DNA of 64,000 nt from Crossiella sp. CA-258035 (GTDB lineage Bacteria; Actinomycetota; Actinomycetes; Mycobacteriales; Pseudonocardiaceae), in contig NZ_CP116413.1 of NCBI RefSeq assembly GCF_030064675.1, positions 8,647,501 to 8,711,500 of the forward strand, read 5' to 3'. The notes below the pieces were generated by a model. The model was given only the letters and a program-made list of their open reading frames with translations, was not told the DNA's origin and ran no database searches. The number at the start of each line of letters is the position of its first letter. Positions within the stretch are counted from its first letter, which is position 1. The translations under genes and the position numbers were made by a program. This document shows, in pieces, positions 8,876 through 16,406 of this stretch.

Positions 8876-9316
8876 ATGACCGTGGAACCGCTGGGCCCGT
8901 CGCCGGTGTTCGACACCGGCACCAGGATGAACGCGCTGCCGCCGGAGCACGAGGCGCGGCCGGCCAAGGGACGCAAGGCACTGCTCGTCTCGCTGGTCGT
9001 GGCCTGCGCTCTGCTGCTGACCGGCACCGCCACCATGACCGTCATGCTGGTCAGCGCCCGGCAGCGGGCCGAGCTGAACGGCACCATGCTGGAGGCGTCC
9101 CGGCGCAGCCTGAAGAGCGCGGAGACGCGGATCCAGCAGGCCAGGGCCGAGGCCGCGGACGCGGTCGCGGAGCTGAACCGGCTGCGGTCGCAGCAGTCCC
9201 GGATCAACCAGTGCGAGATCGCGGCGCTGGTGGTCAAGGAGGCCATGGCGCGGCCGGACAACAAGTACTTCCTGGAGGCCGCGCTCAAGCAGCTCGACCA
9301 GAGGTGCCAGAAGTAG
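8876..9316 (+). CDS. Small single-pass membrane protein with coiled coil
   Basis: A 146-residue protein starting at ATG 8876 behind a GGGGGG ribosome site. Residues 1-33 are polar, 34-60 form one transmembrane helix (LLVSLVVACALLLTGTATMT), and residues 65-110 are a heptad-like charged helix (RRSLKSAETRIQQARAEAAD) likely to form a coiled coil outside the cell. The end is short and has two Cys residues (C117 and C144 or so) that could pair. It is divergent from the molybdoenzyme gene and converges on the glutaredoxin gene. I do not recognise a family; scaffolding or sensing is possible but not shown. Confidence 0.8.
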   Translation: MTVEPLGPSPVFDTGTRMNALPPEHEARPAKGRKALLVSLVVACALLLTGTATMTVMLVSARQRAELNGTMLEASRRSLKSAETRIQQARAEAADAVAELNRLRSQQSRINQCEIAALVVKEAMARPDNKYFLEAALKQLDQRCQK

Positions 9317-9322
9317 CCCGGC

Positions 9323-9571
9323 CTAGCCCCAGCTGCGCAGGGCCGCGCGGAAGCGCTCCTCCTCGACCTTCCAGTACCCGTGCTCCTCGCCGTTGATCAG
9401 GATCACCGGCACCATGTCGCCGTACTCCGCGCGCAGCTCCGCGTCGGTGTCCACGTCCACCACGGTCAGCTCGATGCCGATCTCCCCGCAGATGCGTTCC
9501 AGGTCTGCCTTGGCCACCTCGCACGCGTGGCAGTCGACCCTGCCGAGCAGGGTCACCTGGTGATCGCTCAC
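9323..9571 (-). CDS. Glutaredoxin-like thiol protein (DUF836 type)
   Basis: An 82-residue protein with the thioredoxin-fold redox motif CHAC (near residues 14-17, in GRVDCHACEVAKADLE) and the cis-Pro loop MVPVILINGEE. It matches small glutaredoxin-like proteins found beside hem genes in actinobacteria (Rv0508 position). It could reduce disulfides or mycothiol-mixed disulfides; the substrate is unknown. The GTG start overlaps the stop codon of the acyl-CoA dehydrogenase gene as GTGA, so the two genes are translationally coupled. Confidence 0.88.
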   Translation of the reverse strand: MSDHQVTLLGRVDCHACEVAKADLERICGEIGIELTVVDVDTDAELRAEYGDMVPVILINGEEHGYWKVEEERFRAALRSWG

Positions 9572-10728
9572 CGCTGCTTGACCAGCGCGCGGCCGATGAC
9601 CATGCGCTGGATCTGGTTCGTGCCCTCCACGATCTGCAAGACCTTCGCCTCCCGCATGTACCGCTCGACCGGGTAGTCCTCGACGTACCCGGCGCCACCG
9701 AGCACCTGCACCATGTCCGTGGTGACCTTCATACAGGTGTCGGTCGCGATCAGCTTGGCCATGGCGGCCTGGGTGGCGAAGGGCAGGCCCGCGTCCTTGC
9801 GGCGGGCGGCGGAGAGGTAGAGCTGGCGGGAGGCCTCGATGCCGGCCGCGGCGTCGGCGAGCAGGAACGAGACGCCCTGGAACTCGGCGATCGGCTGGCC
9901 GAAGGCGGAGCGTTCCCTGGCGTAGTCCACGGCCACGTCCAGCGCGGCCTGCGCCACGCCGACCGCGGTCGCGGCGATGCCCAGCCGCCCGGAGTTGAGC
10001 GCGTCCATGGCGATGGCGAAGCCCTGGCCTTCCGCGCCCAGGCGGCGGCCGGCCGGGACGACCGCGGCGTCGAAGACCACCTGGGCGGTGGTGGATGCCT
10101 TCATGCCCATCTTGCGTTCCGGCGGCGCGGCGGTGACGCCCGCGGTGTCCGCGTCGACCAGGAACGCGGAGATGCCCTTGGTGCCCTCCACGCCGGTGCG
10201 CGCGATCAGAGTGTAGAAGTCGGCGACCCCGCCGTGGGTGATCCACGCCTTGGTGCCGGAGACGGTGTAGTCGCCGGTCTGCCCCGGCTTGGCCGAGGTG
10301 CGCAGCGCGGCCGCGTCCGAACCGCAGTGCGCCTCGGACAGGCAGTACGCGCCGAGCAGCTCGCCGCCGACCAGGTCGGCCAGCCAGCGCTCCTTCTGCT
10401 CCTCGGTGCCGTAGCCGGCCAGCGCGTGGCAGGACAGCGTGTGCACGCTGACGCCCAGGCCGACCGCGAGCCAGGCGCGGGAGAGCTCCTCGACCACCTG
10501 GAGGTAGACCTCGTAGGGCTGACCGCCGCCGCCGAACTCCTCCGGGTAGGGCAGGCCGAGCAGTCCGGACCGGCCCAGCGTGCGGAAGACCTCGCGCGGG
10601 AACTCCCCGGTCGCCTCGGCCCGCGCCGCCCGTGGCGCGAGCTCCTTGTCCGCGATCTCCCTGGTCAGTTCGAGCAGAGCCGCGGCCTCGTCACCAGGCA
10701 GCTGTCGATCGATCACGGGAGCGCCCAT
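9568..10728 (-). CDS. Acyl-CoA dehydrogenase
   Basis: A 386-residue FAD enzyme that would introduce the alpha-beta double bond into an acyl-CoA. Signatures are present in order: AYCLSEAHCGSDAAALRT (FAD-binding signature 1), ITHGG, GRLGIAATAVGVAQAALD, and near the C-terminus QVLGGAGYVEDYPVERYMREAK followed by EGTNQIQRMVIGRAL. The catalytic Glu of the short-chain type is expected in the IVEGTNQIQ motif. ATG 10728 is preferred over upstream in-frame starts because GGAGG lies 11 bases upstream. An acyl-CoA ligase gene follows the same direction 134 bases upstream, so the pair may degrade a fatty or branched acyl chain. Chain-length specificity is unknown. Confidence 0.93.
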   Translation of the reverse strand: MGAPVIDRQLPGDEAAALLELTREIADKELAPRAARAEATGEFPREVFRTLGRSGLLGLPYPEEFGGGGQPYEVYLQVVEELSRAWLAVGLGVSVHTLSCHALAGYGTEEQKERWLADLVGGELLGAYCLSEAHCGSDAAALRTSAKPGQTGDYTVSGTKAWITHGGVADFYTLIARTGVEGTKGISAFLVDADTAGVTAAPPERKMGMKASTTAQVVFDAAVVPAGRRLGAEGQGFAIAMDALNSGRLGIAATAVGVAQAALDVAVDYARERSAFGQPIAEFQGVSFLLADAAAGIEASRQLYLSAARRKDAGLPFATQAAMAKLIATDTCMKVTTDMVQVLGGAGYVEDYPVERYMREAKVLQIVEGTNQIQRMVIGRALVKQR

Positions 10729-10774
10729 CTCTGCCCACCTCCGTTGGCTGGCACGCCGATGTGCCAGGGGGTGT

Positions 10775-10786
10775 CCTACCGGTAGG
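10775..10786. promoter_or_regulatory. Candidate operator palindrome upstream of acyl-CoA dehydrogenase
   Basis: A perfect 12-base palindrome, CCTACCGGTAGG, lies 46 bases upstream of the acyl-CoA dehydrogenase start. It is of the size bound by TetR-like fatty-acid regulators, but no regulator gene is adjacent and no second site was found, so this is tentative. Confidence 0.3.
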
Positions 10787-10861
10787 CCAATTGTGGGGTC
10801 TCCGACACTCGGAAGTCCAACTATGCGTCCGGTGACCGGCACCACGCCCGGAAGGACTAGT

Positions 10862-12313
10862 TCAGCGGAGGGAGCGGCGGGCCAGCTTGCCGGTGACCGA
10901 GTGCGGCAGCTCGCCAACGAACTCGACCTTGGTCGGCACCTTGAACTTGGCCAGGTGGCTCGCGCAGTGGGCGAGCACCGCCTCCTCGGTCAGCTCGGCG
11001 TCCTCCTGGCGGACCACCACCACCTTGACCGCCTCCCCGGTGGTCGCGTCCGGCACGCCGACCGCGGCCGCCTCGACCACCTCGGGCAGCAGGGTCAGCA
11101 CGTGCTCGACCTCGTGCGGGTAGACGTTGAAGCCGTTGACGATGATCAGGTCGTTGGCCCGGTCCACCAGGTGCAGGTCGCCGGCCTCGTCCAGGTAGCC
11201 GACGTCGCCGGTGCGGAACCAGCCCTCGGCATCGGGGCCGTGCGCGCCGTCCGGCCAGTAGCCGCTGAACAGGTTCGGGCCGCGCACCGAGACCAGGCCC
11301 GCGCCGCCCTCGTCCTCCTCCTCCAGCGGGGTGCCGTCGGAGTCGACCAGGCGCAGCTCGACCTCGGGCAGCGGCTGGCCCACCGAACCGGCCTTGGGCT
11401 TGCCGGTGACCAGGGTGGAGGTGAGCACCGGGCCGGTCTCGGTGAGGCCGTAGCCCTCGTAGACGTCCAGCCCGGTGGCGGCCTTGATCCGGTGCAGCAC
11501 CTCGCCCTCCAGCGGGGCCGCGCCGGAGGTGAGCAGCCGCAGCGTGGCCAAGCCCTCGCGCAGCTCCTGCTCCGGCCTGCCGAGCAGCGCGGTGTACATC
11601 GGCGGCACGCCGACGAAGGTGGTCACCCGGTGCCTGCGGATCGCGGCCAGCGCGCCCTCGGCGTCGAAGCGCTCCAGCAGCACCCCGGTGGCCCCCGCGG
11701 CCGCGGTCTGCAGGAGGCCGGGACCCAGGCCGTAGGCGTGGAAGAGCGGGATGGCCAGCAGCACCCGGTCGGCCGCGTTCACCGGCGTCGGCCGCAGCTG
11801 GGCGCACTGGCGGGTGTTGGAGATCAGGGCGCGGTGGGAGAGCATCACGCCGCGCGGCAGGCCGGAGGTGCCCGAGGTGTAGGCCAGCACGGCCAGGTCC
11901 TCGTCCGCGCCGACGGTCTCGAACGGCTCCGCCTCGGCCAGCGCGGGCGCTGGCAGCACCTTCACGCCCGCCACCTCGCCCTCGGCCACCAGCAGCCGCG
12001 CGCCGGAGTCGGACAGCACCCTGGTCAGCTCCGGTCCGGGCAGGCCGGGCGCGAGCGGCACGACAGCGCAGCCCGCGCGCAGCGCGCCGAAGAGGGCCAC
12101 GCAGAACTCGATGCCGGTGGGCAGCCGGACGGCCACCCGGTCCCCGGCCAGCGCGCCGGCCATCCGCAGCCGGTGCGCCTGCGCGTCCACCGCGGCGTCC
12201 AGCCTGCCCCAGCTGACCTGGCTGCCGTCCGCGGCGTCCAGCAGCGCCGGGTGGTCGGCTTCGCGGTGCGCCGCCGACCTGATCAGGTCCGCGACGTTGC
12301 GCACGGCGGTCAT
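10862..12313 (-). CDS. AMP-dependent acyl-CoA synthetase/ligase
   Basis: A 483-residue ANL-superfamily enzyme that activates a carboxylic acid as acyl-AMP and then acyl-CoA. The AMP-binding loop is YTSGTSGLPRGVMLSH, followed by GYGLTETGPVLT, the GWFRTGDVGYLDEAGDLHLV hinge region and the C-terminal catalytic lysine in SVTGKLARR. Start ATG 12313 follows a GGGAGG site; an in-frame extension to 12421 has no ribosome site and was not used. It probably supplies the acyl-CoA dehydrogenase gene just downstream. It reads divergently from the sigma factor gene. The substrate is not predictable. Confidence 0.92.
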   Translation of the reverse strand: MTAVRNVADLIRSAAHREADHPALLDAADGSQVSWGRLDAAVDAQAHRLRMAGALAGDRVAVRLPTGIEFCVALFGALRAGCAVVPLAPGLPGPELTRVLSDSGARLLVAEGEVAGVKVLPAPALAEAEPFETVGADEDLAVLAYTSGTSGLPRGVMLSHRALISNTRQCAQLRPTPVNAADRVLLAIPLFHAYGLGPGLLQTAAAGATGVLLERFDAEGALAAIRRHRVTTFVGVPPMYTALLGRPEQELREGLATLRLLTSGAAPLEGEVLHRIKAATGLDVYEGYGLTETGPVLTSTLVTGKPKAGSVGQPLPEVELRLVDSDGTPLEEEDEGGAGLVSVRGPNLFSGYWPDGAHGPDAEGWFRTGDVGYLDEAGDLHLVDRANDLIIVNGFNVYPHEVEHVLTLLPEVVEAAAVGVPDATTGEAVKVVVVRQEDAELTEEAVLAHCASHLAKFKVPTKVEFVGELPHSVTGKLARRSLR

Positions 12314-12462
12314 CTGTCCTCCCGATGTGGCCGACCGAACGGGACCCGAAGTCTGACATGGGTGTTGTTCGTCACGCATCCACCGCCGAGACGTCTGTCT
12401 CCAAGACGGGAGAAATACCACCGACCAACGCTACCTACTTCGGAGTAACAAAAGGTATGGTT

Positions 12463-12484
12463 CGGTCTACCCCCGGACAGACCG
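12463..12484. promoter_or_regulatory. Inverted repeat between ligase and sigma factor genes
   Basis: CGGTCT and AGACCG form a 6-10-6 inverted repeat in the 207-base divergent gap. It lies 37 bases before the sigma factor start and could be an operator. The gap is AT-richer around 12430-12460 and must hold both promoters, but I could not assign their boxes. Confidence 0.25.
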
Positions 12485-12520
12485 CCATCCAGCTCCGGGA
12501 CCGCGAGCAAGGGAGCGCGC

Positions 12521-13141
12521 ATGCCCCCACCGATGGGTTGGCCCTGCTCAACCGGGCGCCCTTCGCAGGCCGAGACCGTGGAGACACCGTCACCGGCCGG
12601 GGAAGCATGGGCATTGGTACAGGCCGCCCAGGCCGGGGACAGTGACGCCTTCGGCAGGCTCTACGACCAGTACGTGGACGTGGTGTTCCGCTACGTGCTC
12701 TTCCGGGTCGGCGACCGCAGCCTGGCCGAGGACTTCACCAGCGAGACCTTCCTGCGCGCGCTGCGCCGGATCAACTCGGTCAGCTACCAGGGCCGGGACG
12801 TGGGCGCCTGGTTCGTCACCATCGCCAGGAACCTGATCCTGGACCACGTGAAGTCCAGCCGGTACCGCTTCGAGGTGCCCACCGCCGAACTGGCGGACAA
12901 CTCCGAGCCGCTGGCCGGTCCCGAGCAGGAAGTGCTGGCCGAGGCCACCAACGCGGAGCTGCTCAAGTGCGTCGGCCAGCTCAACACCGACCAACGCGAG
13001 TGCATCGTGCTGCGCTTCCTGCAGGGCCTGTCGGTGGCCGAGACAGCGGAGGTCATGGGCCGCAACGAGGGCGCCATCAAGGCCCTCCAGCACCGGGCGG
13101 TACGCCGTTTGGCCCAGCTCCTGCCCCAGGGGCTCCGCTAA
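12521..13141 (+). CDS. bldN: ECF RNA polymerase sigma factor, BldN-like
   Basis: A 206-residue ECF sigma factor. Region 2 spans about 43-85 (FGRLYDQYVDVVFRY and the SLAEDFTSETFLRALRRI core), and region 4 about 150-200 (LNTDQRECIVLRFLQGLS, then AETAEVMGRNEGAIKALQHR). It has a short Pro-rich N-terminal stretch of about 28 residues before region 2. In Streptomyces BldN has a longer, processed pro-sequence. The ATG at 12521 follows AGGGAG. The next gene encodes a membrane anti-sigma factor of the RsbN type, and a BldN-type promoter lies between them, which is why I favour BldN over other ECF groups. In Streptomyces this sigma factor drives aerial development genes. Confidence 0.82.
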   Translation: MPPPMGWPCSTGRPSQAETVETPSPAGEAWALVQAAQAGDSDAFGRLYDQYVDVVFRYVLFRVGDRSLAEDFTSETFLRALRRINSVSYQGRDVGAWFVTIARNLILDHVKSSRYRFEVPTAELADNSEPLAGPEQEVLAEATNAELLKCVGQLNTDQRECIVLRFLQGLSVAETAEVMGRNEGAIKALQHRAVRRLAQLLPQGLR

Positions 13142-13157
13142 CCCGTACGGGCGTACG

Positions 13158-13186
13158 CGTAACTCATCGGGTCACTGCTTCGTTGT
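13158..13186 (+). promoter_or_regulatory. Candidate sigma-BldN promoter for the anti-sigma gene
   Basis: CGTAAC (13158-13163) and CGTTGT (13181-13186) are 17 bases apart. This is close to the Streptomyces BldN consensus as I remember it (CGTAAC, about 16 bases, CGTTGA). It lies just past the sigma factor stop codon and about 60 bases before the rsbN-like start. Two small palindromes, CCGTACGG and GCGTACGC, lie directly upstream of or overlap the -35. Confidence 0.6.
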
Positions 13187-13245
13187 TGTGCTGAGAGCGC
13201 GGGCCTGCCGGGGCCTGGGCTACCGGCCAGCCGAAGGACACACGC

Positions 13246-14295
13246 GTGAGCACGGGTGAACCGCCCCCAGGGCCATCCGAGGGACCAGCGCAGTTCGCGC
13301 ACGTGCTGCCGGCGCTCGCCGCCTACGAGGAACACCTGAACCCGGACAGCTCGGCCCGGGACCGGATGCGGCAGCGCCTGCTGGCCGAGTTCCCCGCCGC
13401 GGTCCGCGAGGCCGACCGCCGCCCTGATCCCGCGGCCAGGCGGCGGCGCTTCGCCGTCGCGCTGGCCGCCAGCGTGGCGCTGCTCGGGGCCGTGTCCGGG
13501 ATGTCGTTGCTGCTCAGCCAGGACGCGGTGCCGGGGGACGCGCTGTACGCGGTCAAGCGCAGCGCGGAGTCCGCCGAGCTGGGCCTGACCTTCCGCGAGC
13601 GGCCCAGGGGCCTCAAGCACCTGGAGTTCGCCAGGGACCGGGTCACCGAGCTGGGCACGCTGCGAGACCGGCCGGGGGTCGCCGACGCCGACTTCACCCG
13701 CGCGCTCGGCGACTTCGAGGCCGACGCGGCCGCCGGGTCCCGGCTGCTCACCGAGCTGGGCGCGGACGCCGAGGACCAGCTCTTCGTCGCGCTGGCCGAC
13801 TGGGCCACCAGCCAGCTCAACCGGCTGCGCGCGGCAGGCCCCGGGCTGCCCGCGGCGGCCCGGCACCGGGTGCTGGGCACCGTGGAGCTGCTGGAGCGGA
13901 TCCGGCAGCGGGCCAGCGAGCTGCGCCAGCGCGCGGGCTGCCTGACCATCACCTCCGGCGCGGCCGACGACATCGGCGCGCTGCCCGCCACCGAGCGCTG
14001 CGTGCCCGCCCCGGCGCGGGAGGCCGGTGCGCTGCCGAGCACCGGAACGAACGGCCGGGCGGTGGAGACCTCCCCGACGGGCACACCGACGGTCCGGGAA
14101 ACCCCCGCGCCCAGTGCGATCCCCACCACGTCCGCGCCGCCGCGGACGCCGGTTCCGGTCAGCCCGCCGAAGCCCAGCCTGCCGCAGGTCAGCAGGCCCG
14201 TGCCGGTGCCATCGACCCCGGCGCCGGCCGGCCTGTTGCCGGGTCTCCTCGATCTTCTGAAACTCCCCTTCGGCCTGCTCGGCCAGAACCGGTAA
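13246..14295 (+). CDS. rsbN: Membrane anti-sigma factor, RsbN-like (DUF5667 domain)
   Basis: A 349-residue single-pass membrane protein. Residues 1-66 form a cytoplasmic domain expected to hold the sigma factor, with no zinc HXXXCXXC motif. Residues 67-90 form the membrane helix (FAVALAASVALLGAVSGMSL). Residues 92-235 form a helical extracytoplasmic domain of the DUF5667 type, starting at VPGDALYAVKRSAESAEL. The last 110 residues are a Pro/Thr/Ser-rich linker ending in a hydrophobic GLLPGLLDLLKLPFGLLG. The GTG start has GAAGGA upstream. The position right behind a BldN-like sigma factor gene is the Streptomyces bldN-rsbN arrangement; RsbN there inhibits BldN. Confidence 0.82.
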   Translation: MSTGEPPPGPSEGPAQFAHVLPALAAYEEHLNPDSSARDRMRQRLLAEFPAAVREADRRPDPAARRRRFAVALAASVALLGAVSGMSLLLSQDAVPGDALYAVKRSAESAELGLTFRERPRGLKHLEFARDRVTELGTLRDRPGVADADFTRALGDFEADAAAGSRLLTELGADAEDQLFVALADWATSQLNRLRAAGPGLPAAARHRVLGTVELLERIRQRASELRQRAGCLTITSGAADDIGALPATERCVPAPAREAGALPSTGTNGRAVETSPTGTPTVRETPAPSAIPTTSAPPRTPVPVSPPKPSLPQVSRPVPVPSTPAPAGLLPGLLDLLKLPFGLLGQNR

Positions 14296-14309
14296 CGTGC
14301 GGCGATCGC

Positions 14310-14315
14310 TACCCT
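14310..14315 (+). promoter_or_regulatory. -10 box of a likely leaderless promoter (TACCCT)
   Basis: TACCCT is followed by seven bases and the GTG start at 14323. The mRNA of the HAD hydrolase would then start at or beside its start codon. Confidence 0.45.
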
Positions 14316-14322
14316 GGGGCGG

Positions 14323-15258
14323 GTGAACCCGCTGACGCAGGAGGACGTGGAGGGGACCGCGGTGGCCAACCGGCGGGCGAACGAGGACCGGCCCGAGCAC
14401 AAGAGCAGCGCGGCACTGGCCGGGGAGGCCTCGGCCGAGGCCGCGGTGGCCGCCGCCGCCGAGTACGACGCGGCCGTGCCGCAGGACCTCACCGCGGCCG
14501 CGTTCTTCGACGTGGACAACACCATGATGATGGGCGCGTCGATCTTCCACTTCGCCCGCGGCCTGGCCGCCCGCAAGTACTTCGCCAGCTCGGACCTGCT
14601 CGGTTTCGCCTGGCAGCAGCTGAAGTTCCGGGTCGGCGGCAAGGAGAGCCCGGAGGGCATCCGGTCCAGCCGGGAGCAGGCGCTCTCCTTCGTGGCCGGT
14701 CGCCAGGTCAGCGAGCTGGTCACCCTCGGCGAGGAGATCTACGACGAGCTGATGGCCGACCGGATCTGGGACGGCGCCAGGGCGCTGGCCCAGATGCACC
14801 TGGACGCGGGCCAGCGGGTCTGGCTGGTCACCGCCACCCCGGTCGAGCTGGCCACCATCATCGCCCGCCGCCTCGGCCTCACCGGCGCGCTGGGCACGGT
14901 CTCCGAGCACCAGGACGGCGTCTACACCGGCCGCCTGGTCGGCGACCTGCTGCACGGCCCGGCCAAGGCGCACGCGGTGCGCGCGCTGGCCGCCCGCGAG
15001 GGCCTGGACCTGCGGCGCTGCACCGCGTACTCGGACTCCTCCAACGACGTGCCGATGCTGTCGGTGGTGGGCACCTCGGTGGCGGTCAACCCGGACCAGC
15101 GGCTGCGCGACATCGCCAGGGCGCGCGGCTGGGAGGTGCGCGACTTCCGCACCGGCCGCAAGGCGATGAAGATCGGCATCCCGGCTCTGCTCGGCGCGGG
15201 CGCGCTGACCGCGGCCTTCGCCGCCGGGGTGGCCTACCGCCGCAAGCGCCAGGGCTAG
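14323..15258 (+). CDS. HAD-IB family phosphatase, SerB1-like, with C-terminal membrane helix
   Basis: A 311-residue haloacid-dehalogenase family phosphatase. The nucleophile motif is [11 protein letters not shown] with Asp63 and Asp65; motif II is VTATPVE and motif IV is [11 protein letters not shown]. This subgroup includes phosphoserine phosphatase-like proteins such as SerB1 of mycobacteria (Rv0505c position). A polar N-terminal extension of about 50 residues and a C-terminal helix ([20 protein letters not shown]) followed by YRRKRQG suggest a tail-anchored enzyme. The substrate could be a phosphoserine or lipid phosphate and is not certain. Its TAG stop shares the CTAG tetranucleotide with the stop codon of the converging XRE gene. 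Confidence 0.9.
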   Translation: MNPLTQEDVEGTAVANRRANEDRPEHKSSAALAGEASAEAAVAAAAEYDAAVPQDLTAAAFFDVDNTMMMGASIFHFARGLAARKYFASSDLLGFAWQQLKFRVGGKESPEGIRSSREQALSFVAGRQVSELVTLGEEIYDELMADRIWDGARALAQMHLDAGQRVWLVTATPVELATIIARRLGLTGALGTVSEHQDGVYTGRLVGDLLHGPAKAHAVRALAAREGLDLRRCTAYSDSSNDVPMLSVVGTSVAVNPDQRLRDIARARGWEVRDFRTGRKAMKIGIPALLGAGALTAAFAAGVAYRRKRQG

Positions 15259-15467
15259 GACTCTTCCTCGACCCACTCCAGCAGGTCGCCGGGCTGGCAC
15301 TCCAGCACCCGGCACATGGCCTCCAGGGTGCTGAAGCGCACCGCCTTGGCCCGGCCGTTCTTCAGCACGGCCACGTTCGCCGGGGTGAGCCCGACCTTCT
15401 CGGCGAACTCGCCGACGCTCATCTTGCGCTTGGCCAGCTGCACGTCGATCCGCACCACGATCGGCAT
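15255..15467 (-). CDS. Small XRE-family regulator (YozG-like)
   Basis: A 70-residue Cro/CI-type DNA-binding protein consisting only of the helix-turn-helix domain ([20 protein letters not shown], recognition region [19 protein letters not shown]). Its ATG overlaps the stop codon of the DUF2975 membrane protein gene as TGATG. Such DUF2975/XRE pairs are common in Gram-positive bacteria, and the small regulator may act together with its membrane partner, possibly by autoregulation. Targets are unknown. Confidence 0.9.
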   Translation of the reverse strand: MPIVVRIDVQLAKRKMSVGEFAEKVGLTPANVAVLKNGRAKAVRFSTLEAMCRVLECQPGDLLEWVEEES

Positions 15468-15946
15468 CAGATCACCGCTTCCAGGTCCGAGCGCAGCTCG
15501 ACGGCCTGCCGCAGCAGCGCGCGCAGCACGACCACCACCAGCACCAGCACGCCGACCCCGGTGGAGAGCAGGAACAGCACCATCGGCACGCCGGGGTCGT
15601 CCGCGTTGAGCACCACCGCGGTCGCGATGCCGACCAGCACCAGCCACCCGGCGAAGATCGCCCAGGCGATCGCGTCCACCCAGACCAGCGAGGCCTTGGT
15701 GAAGATGCGGTCCCTGCGGACCAGGGTGAGCAGCTTCCAGGTGGCGACCACCACCACCTGCACGCACAGGATCAGGAAGCCGGCCACCAGGGTCAGCGGC
15801 CAGCGCAGGTGGGCGCTCTGCGGCTCCACCTGCGCCATGTGCGCGAACTGCCCAGGGAAGGACAGGAACTGGAACACGAGCAGGATCGCGAAGAACAGCG
15901 CGAGGAACGCCCGAAGCGGCAAGATCACTCGATGCACGGTCAACAT
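15467..15946 (-). CDS. DUF2975 four-helix membrane protein
   Basis: A 159-residue membrane protein with four helices (near residues 8-30, 48-75, 88-112 and 120-145). ATG 15946 is chosen because a strong promoter (TTGACT, 17 bases, GATACT) places the transcript start at this codon; an in-frame ATG at 15967 lies upstream of that transcript start. It is the partner of the small XRE regulator that follows with a one-base overlap. DUF2975 proteins have no known activity; a membrane-signal or regulator-sequestering role is only inferred. Confidence 0.85.
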   Translation of the reverse strand: MLTVHRVILPLRAFLALFFAILLVFQFLSFPGQFAHMAQVEPQSAHLRWPLTLVAGFLILCVQVVVVATWKLLTLVRRDRIFTKASLVWVDAIAWAIFAGWLVLVGIATAVVLNADDPGVPMVLFLLSTGVGVLVLVVVVLRALLRQAVELRSDLEAVI

Positions 15947-15952
15947 GCATCG

Positions 15953-15981
15953 AGTATCGGTAGCCACCTATCGAAAGTCAA
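15953..15981 (-). promoter_or_regulatory. Promoter of the DUF2975-XRE pair
   Basis: On the minus strand TTGACT (15981-15976), a 17-base spacer and GATACT (15958-15953) form one of the best consensus promoters in the window. Six bases then lead to ATG 15946, so the mRNA is probably leaderless. Repeated CGATA/TATCG half-sites around 15950-16000 could be the operator of the XRE protein. Confidence 0.65.
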
Positions 15982-16006
15982 TCGGTATCTATCGCTTCGT
16001 GATCGG

Positions 16007-16393
16007 TCAGTGCTGCGGGGCGCCCTGCTGCTGCTCGGGCACGATGAACACCGCGGTGCCGTAGGCGGCGATCTCGGTGCTGCCGGGCACCACCTCGCCG
16101 CTCTCGAAGCGCATCGCGATCACCGCGTTGGCGCCGCGCTGGGCCGCCTCGGCGCGCATCCGGTTGATCGCCTCCCAGCGGGAGTCGCTGAGCAGCTTGG
16201 TGTAGCCCACCTGCTCACCGCCGAACATGCCCTTGAAGCTGGCGCCGATGTCGGAGAAGGCGTTGCGGCTGCGCACGGTCAGGCCGAAGACCTCGCCGAA
16301 GACCTGCACGACCCGGTAGCCCGGGACGTCGTTCATCGTGCTGACCAGGATCGGCGGCGGCTGCTGCGGCGGAGGCTGCATCGGATGTCCCAC
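16007..16393 (-). CDS. YbjQ/UPF0145 family protein
   Basis: A 128-residue protein of the YbjQ (DUF74) family, which assembles into pentamers; its biochemical role is not known. Family signatures are VSTMNDVPGYRVVQVFGEVFG, split by convention as VSTMNDVPGYR and VVQVFGEVFG, then RWEAINRMRAEAAQRGANAV and MRFESGEV. The first 14 residues are Met/Pro/Gln-rich and the end is Gln-rich. The start is GTG at 16393; a TAATCT box lies seven bases upstream and includes the stop codon of the preceding acyltransferase gene. Confidence 0.9.
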   Translation of the reverse strand: MGHPMQPPPQQPPPILVSTMNDVPGYRVVQVFGEVFGLTVRSRNAFSDIGASFKGMFGGEQVGYTKLLSDSRWEAINRMRAEAAQRGANAVIAMRFESGEVVPGSTEIAAYGTAVFIVPEQQQGAPQH

Positions 16394-16400
16394 GCGGCGC

Positions 16401-16406
16401 AGATTA
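16401..16406 (-). promoter_or_regulatory. -10 box overlapping the acyltransferase stop codon (TAATCT)
   Basis: TAATCT on the minus strand is followed by seven bases and the GTG start of the YbjQ gene. Its first three bases are the TAA stop of the upstream acyltransferase, so an independent leaderless promoter may be embedded in the end of that gene. Confidence 0.4.

Noticed and set aside
13138-15315. A 725-codon minus-strand frame opposite the anti-sigma and HAD genes
   Set aside because: Antisense shadow with His/Gly/Arg-rich translation and no motif.
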